Positions 1 to 12,289 of a stretch of DNA of 64,000 nucleotides are shown here, piece by piece. Under the pieces are notes generated by a model. The model was given only the letters and a program-made list of their open reading frames with translations, was not told where the DNA came from and ran no database searches. The stretch covers positions 667,288,352-667,352,351 of the forward strand of contig NC_081412.1 in assembly GCF_030272615.1 (NCBI RefSeq). Direction: 5' to 3'. Origin of the DNA: Cryptomeria japonica. Lineage: Eukaryota > Streptophyta > Pinopsida > Cupressales > Cupressaceae. Position numbers and translations under genes: made by a program. How positions within the stretch are numbered: the stretch's first letter is position 1; the number at the start of each line of letters is the position of its first letter.

Positions 1-562
1 TTCTGGCTACTGTAGGTGGAACCAACTAAAACTGAGGGTTGAGTTATATTTGCCAAATTAGTGTTGTGAGTCATTGTACCTTGCATTATTACGTTGGGCG
101 TTGTTAGAGATGTAACATTGGTACTTGTTGATGCCATTGTTGACTATGTTGAGGTTGTAGTTGTATGGGTACTTTGAAATATACCTTGTGTTGTGTAGCA
201 ATTGTTGCTCGAGTCTATGTAGCAATAGGCATTTGAGGTATATTTTGATTCAATGTCACTCTTGGTGGAAATATCGCCAAAATTTCTATCCCTGGAGGTA
301 ACTTGGCTCCATTTTGGACTAAGAGAGTGAGATATCTATCTCTATCATTGTGGATGAGTGCATTAAGGCTCATAAGTGTTGTAGGATCTTGTTGGGTTGC
401 TTCCAGTTCTTCTTTAGTCAAATTATGTTGTATCTCATCCAGAGAAGGCATCTTATTTGTGTTGGTCGATAAGGTTGCAGGTCTTCGACTCTATGTATGT
501 TGTTGTGTGGACAAGTTCATGTTCCATGTTGGGTTAACCAAAGGGTCATTGTTGGGATCCAT
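1..562 (-). pseudogene. gag: Decayed Gypsy gag N-terminus, cut by window edge
   Basis: The minus strand opens with ATG at 560-562 and reads as the start of a Gag protein. The segment with 'NGAKLPPGIEIL' resembles 'SGAKIPHDFDLS' in the gag of the element at 11,372-22,600, and the residues just before it (DRDRYLTLL versus DRQYFLNMM) also match. In-frame TAG codons at 491-493 and just below position 215 break it, so it is a relic. It continues past the left edge of the window. The family match is by eye only; the rest of the element is not visible. Confidence 0.55.
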
Positions 563-749
563 ATGGTGTTTTGCCTTTTGAGCACACGTTAATGACATGA
601 ATGTTGTTCCAAAGCGATCTTGACTCTCTAAGATGTAGATGCAAGACTCAATTAAATGCAGCTAAGTATGCTTCTATGACTTCCTAAAGACTAAAGTGCA
701 GACAATGCAATCTATGAATGATGACTTGCTATCGAGGATTTTGAAATTC

Positions 750-1350
750 GAACACAAGATTTTCAACTTATTGTTGAAAAGCTTCTAATTCTACCTCTTC
801 TTTGATTTGATTTTTGAGGTCTATATAAATTTGTACTAACTTCCGAACTTCATCATCTATGACAGCTTGGACTATGTCATATTGGTCTTGATAAACTATA
901 AGGATATTCAAACCGTCAATTATTTCTAATTGAACATTGTTTGACCGAAGATCGGGTTGCTCAAATGAGAATTTATTGTTTCCTTTTAGACCCATACGTT
1001 GAAGACTACAATGCAGACTATTCAAGACCTAAGAATGATTGACACTTTCTTTTTGAGGAATTCTAACGGGGATTTAGGAACTCTGCTATGGTCTTTTCGA
1101 TCAATTGTCTAATGGCTTCCTTTTGAGCTTCCTTTTTGATCTTTTTCCTTAGATTTTCATCAAGATGAACAGATTTCCGGATTTCATTATCTATGACAGC
1201 TTCAACTATATCGTACTGGAATGATTGACTTTCAATTCTCAAGCGAGATTGTCCAAACCATCAATTATTTCTAACTGGTTGTTGTTTGGCCCAAGATCGG
1301 GTTGTTCGAATGGAAATTCGTCGTCTCCTTTTAGACCCATGGACTTATGT
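750..1350 (-). repeat. Diverged tandem duplication in leader of the gag relic
   Basis: Two ~230-290 bp blocks (about 768-1,010 and 1,060-1,350) are diverged copies of each other. On the minus strand both begin MGLKG, then F-FEQPDL, NN-QLEIIDGL and a charged stretch around AVID-E-RK. The first is an open 85-codon frame; the second is broken by stops. They lie upstream of the gag start at 562, where a retrotransposon leader would be. Function unknown. Confidence 0.5.
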
Positions 1351-2033
1351 ATGCTTCTTATACTCTAATGCAATATTGAATTCTATATGAGTGGATGCAA
1401 AATTGATTGAGGACTACCTTTTTGAGATGTGATGACTTGTGCAAGGACTTTGTGTGATGATTCTAAAAGGACTTATGCATGAATTGAATGCCTAGGACCT
1501 AAGATCACTTGAAAATAACATGTTTTTCATCTTTGAATTTTCTTTTGCCAAAAGTTTTGATGCTGACACTTGACTTTGTTGAAGCATTTGATCTTGTTGA
1601 TGTTCTTGACAAAACTTTGGTTGAGATTCCACTTTGTTTTTGGTGTTTCCTGAGATGTTTGAATTTGACGAAGTGTAGCAAAGGACACATTAGACACACT
1701 AATAAAACCATGAACAAAATACTCGTTTAAGGAACTTTTTCAAATTCCCATGAATGTTGGAGTCTTTTTCAAGACCCCATTTTATTTTCGTTGTATTTGG
1801 ACAATTTGATAGCACATCCAGCATACTCTCCTAAGGGCAAAAGGTCACAAGTATTACCACAACCCACATCTTGATACTTCGTCAGCTCAAATAGCCCTAT
1901 CAAACCCTAAGGTGTGCCTATTTTTTTGCCTTTTGGACCAAAGAGAATTGCTCCTCAATTGACTTGTTATCTTGGGAGATGTGTGGTGAGTGTCTTGGGG
2001 GCGGATTCTTCCCCACCCTTGCACTATGACAAT
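1351..2033. other. Intergenic / decayed repeat, no gene seen
   Basis: Low-complexity sequence between the gag leader and the Copia-like LTR start. Short frames at 1,505-1,730 overlap on both strands and have no recognisable domain. Confidence 0.4.
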
Positions 2034-3700
2034 GTTGGCATTATTGGCATTAAGTTGTCATTGATGCCAACTGGTTTGGCAAGGTCACGAGTGAGTAATA
2101 AGTGGTGACCGGTATAAGAAAAGTAAGACATATGATGTCAATCCACATGTGAGTAAGCAGACAGAAGGAAGGTTACTGATGCACATGAAATGTGTCATCT
2201 GTCAGTAAAGCATAAACTGGTATGAAGGCTGGTTGTTTGTTTGTGATGAAGAGGCAGAATCTTATTTGAATAACAACAACACTTGGTGAGTAGAACATAA
2301 AGAATGGCATGAAGACATACCAGAAAACAAGATGAATTGTCAAGAGGATGTGTTGTCGGTAAAGAGGATGTTTGTTGGTTATACTGGTAAGGTAAATTGA
2401 ACCAGTAGTCAATCTTGGTCAACAAAGAATGTCAAACCGACATAGCAAACCAAGCAGAGGTGGATGTTGACAAACATGACAGCTGGAAGTTAGGTGGTGG
2501 TAAAGCATAAGTAGGTGAAGTGTGCATCAATGTAACTGTCAGCAAGCAGGTTGACTTTTATGAAGAACCCGCAAGTCATGGAGGATGCCAAAAGATTGCG
2601 GCTTGAGGAAGACAAGATGGCATGTGATTGAACTTAACTTGCAAGAAGATTTGATCTTCATACCCGTTTGCTGAAGGAAACAATCGAGCCAGTAATGGCG
2701 TATGACAGAGAAAAATAGAAAAGCATGGTGCAGACCTCCAGTTTTAGAAAATGCACATTGGAATGTGAGGCGTTGGTGGTGTTGATCGATGACATAAAGA
2801 TAATCTCCCTGGAAAATTAGATCAAATCAAATCAAATATGGATCGAGTTGGTGAAGGCAAAACCTAACATGACACTATTTGAATGTGGTTTTTGGCGGGA
2901 ACCTTAGATGATAAATATGTGAGCTCAAGATAGAAATCGATGATGCTTGATGTGAAGAAGGAGAGTGAAGAGAGCTTGAGCAAAGAAAAAGATCATCTTC
3001 CTTAGAATTTATTCTAAGAAAGTTGCAGAGTGAGTTAGCAGGCAAACCGGTGAGATGGTTTAACCGACAAAGACAGAGTACCAGTAAACTATTGCAGGTC
3101 TAACAATTAAGCTAACCAGTGAGGTGTGATTGATCAAGAAGGCATCCAAGTGTGACATAGTGTGTTGTGAGACCGAGAGAGAAAGAAGAGAGGCCAAGAA
3201 TCAAAGAGAGTAATCTGATAATTGACAGTGTGAGATCTAGTGAAGAAGAGAAGACTGTTAAACGACAAAAATCTATTGATTGAGTGTTGCAGAACTCATT
3301 TGCAACCAGATGCTATAACTATATCAAAATTGTATTTCATTATATATCACCTAGTTGGAGTTTTGTGCAAGGGTTGGTGCTCCTTGGGTTGGTGCCCTAA
3401 ATCTTTGTAATTCATTGTTTCACTTGTGAGACTGGATTGGAGCAGTAGACTCTAACATCATTTGTCATCGAGGTTTTTCCCATATTGAGTTTTCCTTGTA
3501 CATATGGTGTTGTGGGTTGCATTTGTGTATTTGTCTCTTTTGATATCCACATTTGTCTTACCGGTTTGATTGTTTAGTGCTTGGGTGATAACCAGTATTC
3601 TAAGGTTGTTGTAAAAGGGAAAAGAATTTAGGAACCACTAATTCACCCCCTCTCAGTGGTACATTGTGTTCAATAGATAATACAAGTGTCTGGTTACTAA
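2034..3700 (+). mobile_element. Degraded Copia-type LTR remnant (probable)
   Basis: The block starts with TGTTGGCATTATTGGCATTA, a typical start for SIRE-like Copia LTRs. Near its end, at about 3,630-3,655, it has the 'AATTCACCCCCTCTCAG' type of sequence that closes such LTRs. A 'GGTTTTTCCCAT' motif precedes that end, as is common in these LTRs. No coding region, primer-binding site or clear target-site duplication was found, so it may be a solo LTR or fragment. The right boundary is uncertain by tens of bases. Confidence 0.4.
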
Positions 3701-3798
3701 CTCAGTTGGGATTCTAATTCCTAAGGTGTTTAGAAAGAGTTTCGTTCGAGTGGTCACAATCAGCAGCATTTTAAACTCCGTTGAGGGAGGTCCCCTAG

Positions 3799-3822
3799 TC
3801 TGTAGAGTTTACACTCTACAGA
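3799..3822. repeat. Perfect 10-bp inverted repeat (hairpin)
   Basis: TCTGTAGAGT, a 4-base spacer, then ACTCTACAGA. It lies in non-coding DNA left of element A. It could be a transposon end or an incidental hairpin. Confidence 0.5.
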
Positions 3823-4217
3823 TTTTAACATACTATATAGGCACTGAGGGAGGCATAACATCATTGTGACAACATGTAACACTCGTCGCATATGATTTTA
3901 ATCACATACACATTTATTTATAATGGCTTGGATTACTTTGCTTTAGTCATTGCCACTTGGGTCATACCCTTCTCATCGACCCCCTCAAGGCAACCCGAGA
4001 AGGCAGACCCTCTAAAAGATGTAATTGCAAAAAGTAACTGAAAGCATGAAAGAAGAGAGTTTGGTTTTCTGACCACCCATTGAAGGGGAGAGCATAATAC
4101 CTATCCCTTTGAAGACACGTAAAACAAGAGTTACTTTTATCCCTGCATTGCAATGATTTTCTATTCTATTGGAGGTGCTGCTCCAAAAAGGCATGGGGTT
4201 CAGACGTTTTATCTTTC

Positions 4218-5877
4218 TGTAGCGTCGTAAATTGTACGCACTCGCTAGGGTGGTACAATTTCACACCTAGTTTAGCACCCGCCTTAGTGCATTTTGCATT
4301 CTGCATTGTATTTCTCCTTAAGCACTTAATTAATCAAATTAATTAAGTCTAAGGTCCCTATTTCATCATTCTCTACATCATAAAGTTGGGCCCTTTCACT
4401 AAAGCGTGCCCTTCGCATTTTATTCCTCCAATACATCACTTAATCAAAAACCCTAATTAAGTCCTATTTCGAACTTGGGGGCTTGGTTTCGGGGTCTAAA
4501 CATCTCGAAATCACCTGTAACTTCGGGATTCTCTCTAAAATCATCATATTCGACGGCCCTGAAAATTTGGTGAAAAGTTGTCGGGACCATGGCGCCCATG
4601 CAACATGGTCCCGGACATTTTTCCCGAAATTTTGGGAGCATGATCTAATCATAAAATAAAGCTTAACCCCAAGAAATTGGCGGGATATTCAATCCCTAGG
4701 TCGGCCAAAATACGAATTTACGACCTAGGGTTTCATACATAAAAGCTCTCTTTCCTCATTGGAAGGGATCGGATTTTTGTTTCCAGGAACTTCATATGCA
4801 GCAAAAGAGCAGATCTTGGGAGACTTCAACAATACTCAACATCATTCTATCAAGCATCTATCAAATTCATTCATTCATCCAATTAGGGCTTGGAAGACAT
4901 TGAAGAACAATAGGAGATTACCGACTGAAGATTGGCTTGTACTCCTCCCTTGAGGGTTGGGTATGATTTCATATTGTTTTCATGTCCTTACATAAGCTTT
5001 GATATATCATTTATTCATGCTTTAGATCACATTGCATCTTGATTTAGAGCATTTGCATTATCATTTACAAGCAATTAGGGTTTACTTTCTAGGTTGCTCT
5101 AGTTTGCTTTCTTGCATTTTGGACCTTGCACACACACTAGGTCTGCACACACAATACATTTTACAAAACAACTTGGCTATTCGTGGAGGTGGAAATCACC
5201 AAAGCGGGGGTTTGACTAAGGCAAAACCCTATATAGCCGCCCGTCCCCCTTTTCAGATATTATTGCAGGTTTCGGGATTCGGATGACGCCGCAGGACACA
5301 GATCCGGAAAGAGGAGACTGAGACAGAACCCTGTGTAAAATTGCAGCTCAGAAGACCAGGACAGGGGCGCTGGGTGCCCTGGTCCTGCCAGGACAGGAGC
5401 GCTGGGCGCCCTGGTCCCTGGGACAGAGGCGCTGGGCGCCCTGGTCCTCCGGACAGACAGCTCTCCGACAGTTTCCAGACAGTGTTTCAGGGTGCAAAAC
5501 AGTGGTTTCCGGTGCAGTTTTCAGGACAGTGGGGCCCGCGCCCCCGTCCCGAACATTTTCAGTCTGATTTCGACTCCAGGTACATAACTGCATTCTTATT
5601 TTATCCTTACATTTGCAGCTGTTCATTGTTTAATCTCAATTCTGCAAACTTGTTACTAGTTCATACTTACATTTCGAGGTTAGGGTTTGAACTTGTATCA
5701 TTTTAGCTTTCAATTTCAATAAGGGAATAGAAATCCTAATAGATATCCCGTGGCTCTCTCTTTCACCAAAAGAAGTAGCCAACCGTGCGATATCTCTAGG
5801 CTCTTTCGTATTCCGCAATGTGTGTCAAAAGTTAGGATTAGGGTACATTGTCCTAGTCTCGCTTTTTCCCCTACACA
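4218..5877 (+). repeat. 5' LTR of element A
   Basis: 1,660 bp, TGTAGCGTCG to CCTACACA. It is 32 bp longer than the 3' LTR because it carries three rather than two copies of a GC-rich unit (GGACAG-GGCGCTGGGCGCCCTGGTCC type) at about 5,352-5,455. A 10-bp-stem hairpin lies at 4,582-4,613. Confidence 0.95.
4582..4613 (+). promoter_or_regulatory. GGGACCATG hairpin in A 5' LTR
   Basis: CGGGACCATG pairs with CATGGTCCCG around a 12-base loop containing GGCGCC-like sequence. The copy in the 3' LTR (33,101-33,130) has lost the outer pair by a G-to-A change. It is one of several similar hairpins in the window. The role is inferred (RNA structure or protein binding). Confidence 0.45.
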
Positions 5878-5880
5878 TTT

Positions 5881-5898
5881 TGGTGAACCCGACGTGAA
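5881..5898 (+). other. Primer-binding site of element A
   Basis: TGGTGAACCCGACGTGAA begins three bases after the LTR end, where reverse transcription is primed by a tRNA 3' end. The same 18 bases occur at 42,222-42,239 (D) and on the minus strand at 54,235-54,252 (E). I could not assign the tRNA with confidence. Confidence 0.85.
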
Positions 5899-6054
5899 TC
5901 TATCATTGCTTCCTCTTGCATTGCATGTGTTAGATCTAGATCTAGATTTAGTGTGTTTTCATTTCATTTCATTAAAAGAAAAAAAAAAAAAAAAAAAAGA
6001 GAGAACTTGTGTTTCTTTGCATTGTGTGTTTAAATTTTATGCAATCTTTTCAAA

Positions 6055-9000
6055 ATGTCAGATTTCTATTTGCAAAATGTTCATGCATTTGATGATTATT
6101 ATGAGTATAGCCAAGATGAATTAGATGAAGCTTTAGATGAGTTTTTAAACCCTAAGGATGCTAAACCTTCATTTTGCCAAAAACTCATAAACCTTGTTAC
6201 TATGCCATTTAGGTGTGATGAGAAAGATAAGTCGAATGATTCCTCTCAAGGATACATTCCTATCCACTCTTCCCCTGAATCTAGTAACATGGTTGTTTTC
6301 AATAATCCCCTCTATGAGGAGATGTCTCCTTTTGAATCAAAAGATAAACCTTTTAACCGATATGATTATGCTTTGTTGGATGATGCCTTTGATGACTTTG
6401 TGGCTTTGTCGAAACCTATAAACAAAAACAAGATCTCTAAGTTGGTTAACATGATAAATTTGAATGAATATAACAAACCCCTCTTTGAAGTCCAAGGTGC
6501 TTGTCCTTCTCCCACCTTTCAAATTCCTAAGACTCCTCTCCTTACTGTCCAAGGGAGGTATGATCATGATTCCTTTTGTACTCCGAATAAACCAATCATT
6601 ACTGTACAAGGAAGACAACCTATAAGTCCTTACAATTATGCTAAGCAAATAACTAGAGAGAGTTATCATGCGGTTGCCCATACTTATCATACCAGAAATA
6701 ATAAGCAACCCAATCCTCCTCCTGTTATTCTAGTTTCACTTCCTAATCCTCAACCAATCCTTCCTCAAGCTCCTCGTATTTCGCAAGTTATGGGTAAGGA
6801 ATATGATCTCATAGAACAACTTAAAACTACCCCTGCTAAGATATCCCTTTGGGATTTGATTCAAACTTCTTCCGCTCATCATGGAATGTTACAAGATGCC
6901 TTGAAAGATTTGAATGTTCCTCCACCGAATACATCTAGTAATATAGCATCTTTTGTTAACTCTGTGATGAATCCTAAGCCTCAAATTGTGTTTACGCAAG
7001 ATGAGTTGCCTACTAGTGAAGTCCAACAACAATATGATCCCTTGATGATTGTGGTTGTCATGAAAGACACTGCTATAAGACGAACACTAGTAGATAATGG
7101 CTCCGGCCTTAATGTGTGTAGCATCAATCTATTGCATAAGATGAATGTGGATACATCTCTTATGGAGCCTGACTCTCGTTCCATTCGTGGTTTTGACAAT
7201 GTGGCTAAGACTTCATTGGGTATCATCACCTTACCTCTCACAGTGGGACCTGTTACTTTGCCTACTCCTATCCATGTTATGCCGGGAAATTTAACATACA
7301 ACTTGTTATTAGGGAGGCCTTGGATCCACAGCATGCAAGTTGTCCCCTCTACATTGCATAGACAAGTTAAATTCATCTATAACAATAAGACATATACTTT
7401 GATGGGAGATACTAATTTTCAAGCTTGTCTACAAACATCTAATTCCAAAGGAGATTCTTCTACGCCATCCTCGTCTAGTGATGACTCTTTAAACAAGAAA
7501 CCAATCGATGAGTCTTCGCTTTCCGATGATCAAAATCCTTGGGATGAATCTGGAATTCCTAAGGAAGATCCTTCTCGGCTTGAAACTACACATAAAAAGG
7601 ATTTTGATCCTGAGAAGGTTCTTGTAGAAGATGATTGGGGATCTCTTGACTTTAACCCTACCTTTGTGGGTGAATATAAGATTCCTTCTAGAGAACTTAA
7701 AGTTGAAAAGAAGGAAGAAGCTGGAAATCACAAAGTTGAAAAGAAAGAAGAAGCTAAAAGTCAATCAACCCTGCCTGAAGCTATGAGTAATAATTTTGTG
7801 GCCGCTTCTCAAACTTCCTCTTCTCACATCTATAACTATGAAGAGTTTGATTCTTTATCTTATGAAAAACCACCTTCTTTTCCTGAAATGGCTGACCGCT
7901 ATGGTCGTGGTTTTCGCATTTTTGCTAAGCATGGGTATCATGGAAAAGGTTGTGGTGCTAATGAACAAGGGATTAGAGTTCCTCTAGAGACTAATTTTCA
8001 ACATTATGCCTTTGGACTTGGCTATAATCCCTGCAGACGTACTAAAGCCTCTAAAAGACCATGCATTAGTGTTAATGCCATCTCTACATCTTTATCAATA
8101 CAACACCCTGAGTATATTGATGAGGATTCTTCGGGTGATTGTGCTCTAGATATCTTCCCTACCGACGACGCTTTAGCTGAGTTCTTGGGAGCCTATGACA
8201 CTCTTCCTCATTATCATCACAATAGGGGACTCCCTTATTGTTTGAATACTGAAGCTTATTTTGGAAAAGAGATTGATAATGATAAGACTGTGAAAGAATT
8301 CCCTCAGTTAAAGGATACTCCTCAACAAAGTAATCTTCTCATAAGTGATACCCTTGATGTTAAGATGGATCCTTGCAACAAAGAAAAAATCATTAAAATT
8401 GGAAAATGTTTGGATGAAGAGGAACAAAAACAATATGAAGAACTATTGCATGAATTCCCTGAGATTTTTGCTTGGGCATATTCTGACATGCCTGGTATAG
8501 ATCCTAAGATTGTTACTCATAATATCATCTTAGTACCTGATGCTAAGCCCGTGAAACAAAAGATTCAAAAAATGAATCCTAAGATAGCTCTGCTTGTTAA
8601 AGCTGAGATTGAAAAGTTATTGGAGGCTGGATTTATCCGCCCTATTGACTATTCCCCATGGATTTCAAACATTGTCGCTGTGGCTAAACCAGATAACAAA
8701 ATAAGAATGTGTACCGACTTTCGGGATCTAAATAAGGCTTCTTTAAAAGATGATTTCCCTCTTCCAAACATTGATATGATAGTTGATTCTACGGCAGGAC
8801 ATGCCCTTTTATCCTTCATGGATGGTTTTTCAGGCTACAATCAAATTTTCATTAACCCTCAAGATCAATACAAAACCGCTTTCACCACTCCTTGGGGTAC
8901 GTTTTGTTGGATAATGATGCCTTTTGGACTTAAAAACGCCGGTGCAACTTATCAACGAGCGATGACCCTTATCTTTCATGATTATATGCATAAGATTTTA

Positions 9001-10830
9001 GAGGATTACGTTGATGATATTTTGGCTAAATCCTTTCTTCGCATGGATCATGTTAAAGTCCTTCGTCAAATCTTCGAGAGAATTCGTAAATATCACATGC
9101 GCTTGAATCCCCGAAAATGTGTTTTTGGTGTGGATAGTGGAAAACTATTAGGGTTCATAGTTTCGCATCGTGGGATTGAGGTGGACACTAAGAAAATAGA
9201 TGCTATTGTTAACATGCCACCTCCTCAAAATGTATCTCAACTTAAAAGCTTACAAGGAAAGATTCAGGCTATTCGTAGGTTTGTGTCTCAGCTTGCGTAT
9301 CGTACCTTTCCTTTTACTCAACTCCTTAAAAAGGATATCACTTTTCAGTGGAATGAGGATTGTCAGCAAGCATTTGAAGATTTAAAAGTGTATTTGGCTA
9401 GCCCTCCTATTCTTCAACCTGCTGAACCTTCTAAACCCTTTATCCTGTATACAGCTGTTTCTTCTCATGCTCTCGCAGCATTGTTAGCACAACATGATAA
9501 AGATGGTAAGGAGTGTCCGGTTTATTACATAAGTCGTATCTTACTCGATTATGAGACCCGATATTCTGCGATAGAAAGACAATGCTTGGCCGTGGTGTTT
9601 GCGACTCAGAAATTGAGACATTATCTTTTAAATTCAGAAGTCCATGTCATGGTTAAGTTTGATCCGTTGAAGCATCTTTTCTCTAAAACTGATTTATCAG
9701 GACGTCTCGCTAAGTGGGTTATGATGTTAACTGAATTTGACCTTAAATTTGTTTCACAGAGAGCAATTAAAGGACAAGCGTTGACTGATCACTTAGTTGA
9801 GGCTCCTTCACCTTTTTCATTCCCTAACCCTGAGTCCTTTCCTGATGACTTCATTCTTTCTATAGAGAAAGATGAAACTTGGGAGTTATATTTTGATGGC
9901 TCTAAGTGCCGTACGGGATTGGGGGCAGGTGTTGTTTTGGTTTCTCCTACAAAGAAACCTATTCCCTTATCATATCGTCTAAATTTCTTGTGTACCAATA
10001 ACATTGCTGAGTATGAGGCCCTTATAGCAGGAATAAAAGCAGCCCTAACTCTTAATATAAAACACATACATATCTATGGAGATTCGCAATTAATTATAAG
10101 ACAAGTAACAGGAATATATCAAGCAAAACAAGACAAATTATCACAATATAAAGACCTTGCTATATCTTTATTACAAAATTTTGATTCTTATACCATGGAA
10201 CCGGTCCCTCGAAAAGATAACCGACATGTGGATGCGATGGCATGTGTGGCTTCGTTAGTATCTTTAGAGGACCCTATGGTCGATCTTAACTTCGTTATTC
10301 ACAATCTTACTTCTCCAGCTATTGAAGATGATTCTAGCTTGGTAACATGTTGTGACTTTGTAGACTCAGATGAATGGTTCTCGCATATTGTAAGATATTT
10401 GACCGATGGTACCTTCCCTGATTCTGCTAATAGGAACACTAGGGCTAGAATCCGCAAGTTGTCTGCTAGGTATATCATCCTTTCTAATGTCCTTTATCGA
10501 AGGGGTTATGATGGTCTCCTTCGTTGTCTTAACAAGTCGGAAATCCCTGTTGCTCTTGAAGAGGCACATTCGGGTGCCTGTGGGGGGCATTTTGGGGGCA
10601 AATCCCTGGTTCATAGGTTGCTTCGTATGGGATACTATTGGCAAACTATGCAGAAGGATTCCTTCTCATTTGTTAAGAAATGTCACCAATGTCAACAACA
10701 CAATAATCTGATTCATGCTCCAGCCCAAGAACTTCGTTCTCAAGTAGCTTCTTGGCCTTTCTCCGCATGGGGTTTGGATCTTATCGGAAAAATCTCTCCT
10801 CCTTCATCTCAAGGACACACCTCATTATAA
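6055..10830 (+). pseudogene. pol: Element A Pol: protease, G-patch, RT, RNase H, second RNase H, integrase start
   Basis: An intact 1,591-codon frame. Residues 1-240 match no Gag domain I know and contain three 'VQG' motifs. The linker 'EYDLIEQL' and an aspartic protease follow, with active-site D347-N-G. A G-patch-like segment ('GYHGKG', 'QGIRVPLE') lies near 617-665. RT spans about 820-1,010 with YVDD at 985-988. RNase H is near 1,125-1,245. A second RNase H starts at W1276 with 'YFDGSK', the Tat hallmark. An integrase HHCC zinc finger follows (H1505, H1512, C1543, C1546). The frame stops at 10,830 because one base is missing at about 10,815-10,830; integrase continues in another frame. The ATG at 6,055 is only 157 bases after the primer site, leaving no room for gag upstream. 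It would make a cytoplasmic replication polyprotein. Confidence 0.93.
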
Positions 10831-11371
10831 CTGCAACAGATTACTTTACGAAGTGGGTAGAAGCTATTCCTCTTCGCTCTACTACTGCTGAAGTGATTTG
10901 TCAATTTCTTCTAGAAAACATTATTTCTCGATTTGGGATACCTTCCACTATTATCTCAGATAATGGAACATCGTTTAAGAACAAGGACGTGAAGAAATTC
11001 CTTGAGAAGTATCATATCAAACATCGATTTTCTACACCGTATTACCCTCAGTCAAATGGTCAAGCTGAATCATCCAATAAGATAATCGAGCAAATTCTTC
11101 GTAAAACCGTAAATAAGCATGGTAAGGATTGGAGTAACCAGCTAATCTACGCTCTTTGGGCCTACCGAACGAGTGTACGAATTGCTACGGGAACTACTCC
11201 TTATAATCTTGTTTATGGTGCTGACGCTATTATGCCCTTAGAGTTAGAAATTCCATCACTTAGGGTTTCTCTTAAAGGTATAGTAGATGATGACTCCTAT
11301 AGAGAACAACGACTTCAACAGCTTGAGATGCTTGATGAACAACGTATAAACGCTCTTGAGCATATTCAAGC
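10818..11371 (+). pseudogene. pol: Element A integrase catalytic core (frameshifted, split by B)
   Basis: This frame continues the integrase from the 1,591-codon ORF after a one-base shift. Catalytic residues are visible: D in 'ATDYFTKW' (10,839), D in 'SDNGTSF' (10,959) and E in 'GQAESSNK' (11,067). The last two are separated by 35 residues, the canonical DD35E spacing. At 11,371 element B interrupts it and the frame runs briefly into B's LTR. The C-terminal part resumes at 22,606. Integrase inserts the cDNA into host DNA. The copy cannot be made as one protein without repair of both breaks. Confidence 0.93.
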
Positions 11372-12165
11372 TGTAGACACCCAAAATTGTCATGTCTAAT
11401 TAAATAAATATTTTATTTATTTAATTATCTAAGCCTAATTCTTCTATTAATTAAATAAATTTTTATTTATTTAATTAATTCATTTATCCTCTTCTAGCCT
11501 TATTTCTCATTTAAATAAATACATTTATTTATTTAAATTATCCCTTTCCTAAATTAAATAAATATTTTATTTATTTAATTGTCCCACTTCCTCTATTAAT
11601 TAAATAAATCTTTATTTATTTAATTAATTCATTATCTTTTTCTACACATGACACATGTCATTCATCTCTTAATTCCTACACTACCTACCTCTTTCATTAT
11701 TTTGGTATTTCTTATACCTACCCTCTAATCCTAGCCGACCTCTCTTTTTACACCTCTCAATCTTAACCCTCCATTTTTTATTGTGTCTTCTATTTAAGGA
11801 GATGCTTCCTTCATTGTCAAACCCTAATGACTAATGACAAACCCTAATGACTCATTTTGGAGTACTTGGCTACACTACAATTCCACTTGCAACCACATTC
11901 CGTTCTTTATTGAGCTCTTGTGCATATAAAAATCTGAGAGCAAATATATCAAGCAAGATCAATGGAGATAGGAAGAATGGAGATCAAAACCCTATTGGAC
12001 ATGTGATGGTATAATCTTTGTGATTTTGAGTTATTTTGCATTGTCTTAGGTTATCTTCATATGTTATGGTGGATCTTTGATCATTGTTAGGCTAGGGTTT
12101 AGTGGTTGAATCCATTTTAGTCTTTCAATATTGTTGTTTATTGTTATCCATTTTCACCATAAACA
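11372..12165 (+). repeat. 5' LTR of element B
   Basis: 794 bp, TGTAGACACC to CCATAAACA. The first ~270 bp is rich in inverted AATTAAATAAAT / ATTTATTTAATT blocks. A TATA-like TATTTAAGG occurs near 11,791. It differs from the 3' LTR at three positions by eye. Confidence 0.95.
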
Positions 12166-12168
12166 TTT

Positions 12169-12186
12169 TGGCACGCCCGGTGGGAC
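12169..12186 (+). other. Primer-binding site of element B
   Basis: TGGCACGCCCGGTGGGAC starts three bases after the LTR. It differs from the primer site shared by A, D and E. tRNA not assigned. Confidence 0.8.
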
Positions 12187-12289
12187 ATGGATTTTTCTTA
12201 GATCTATGTTTTTTTTTGCAGATTTTTCTAACCCTATATTGCTATTTTGTAAAACAATTTGGAGAATAACCTTGTGCAGCTAGGGTTTT

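Noticed and set aside
5341-5706. 121-codon frame and antisense partner
   Set aside because: Generated by the GC-rich tandem units in A's LTR.
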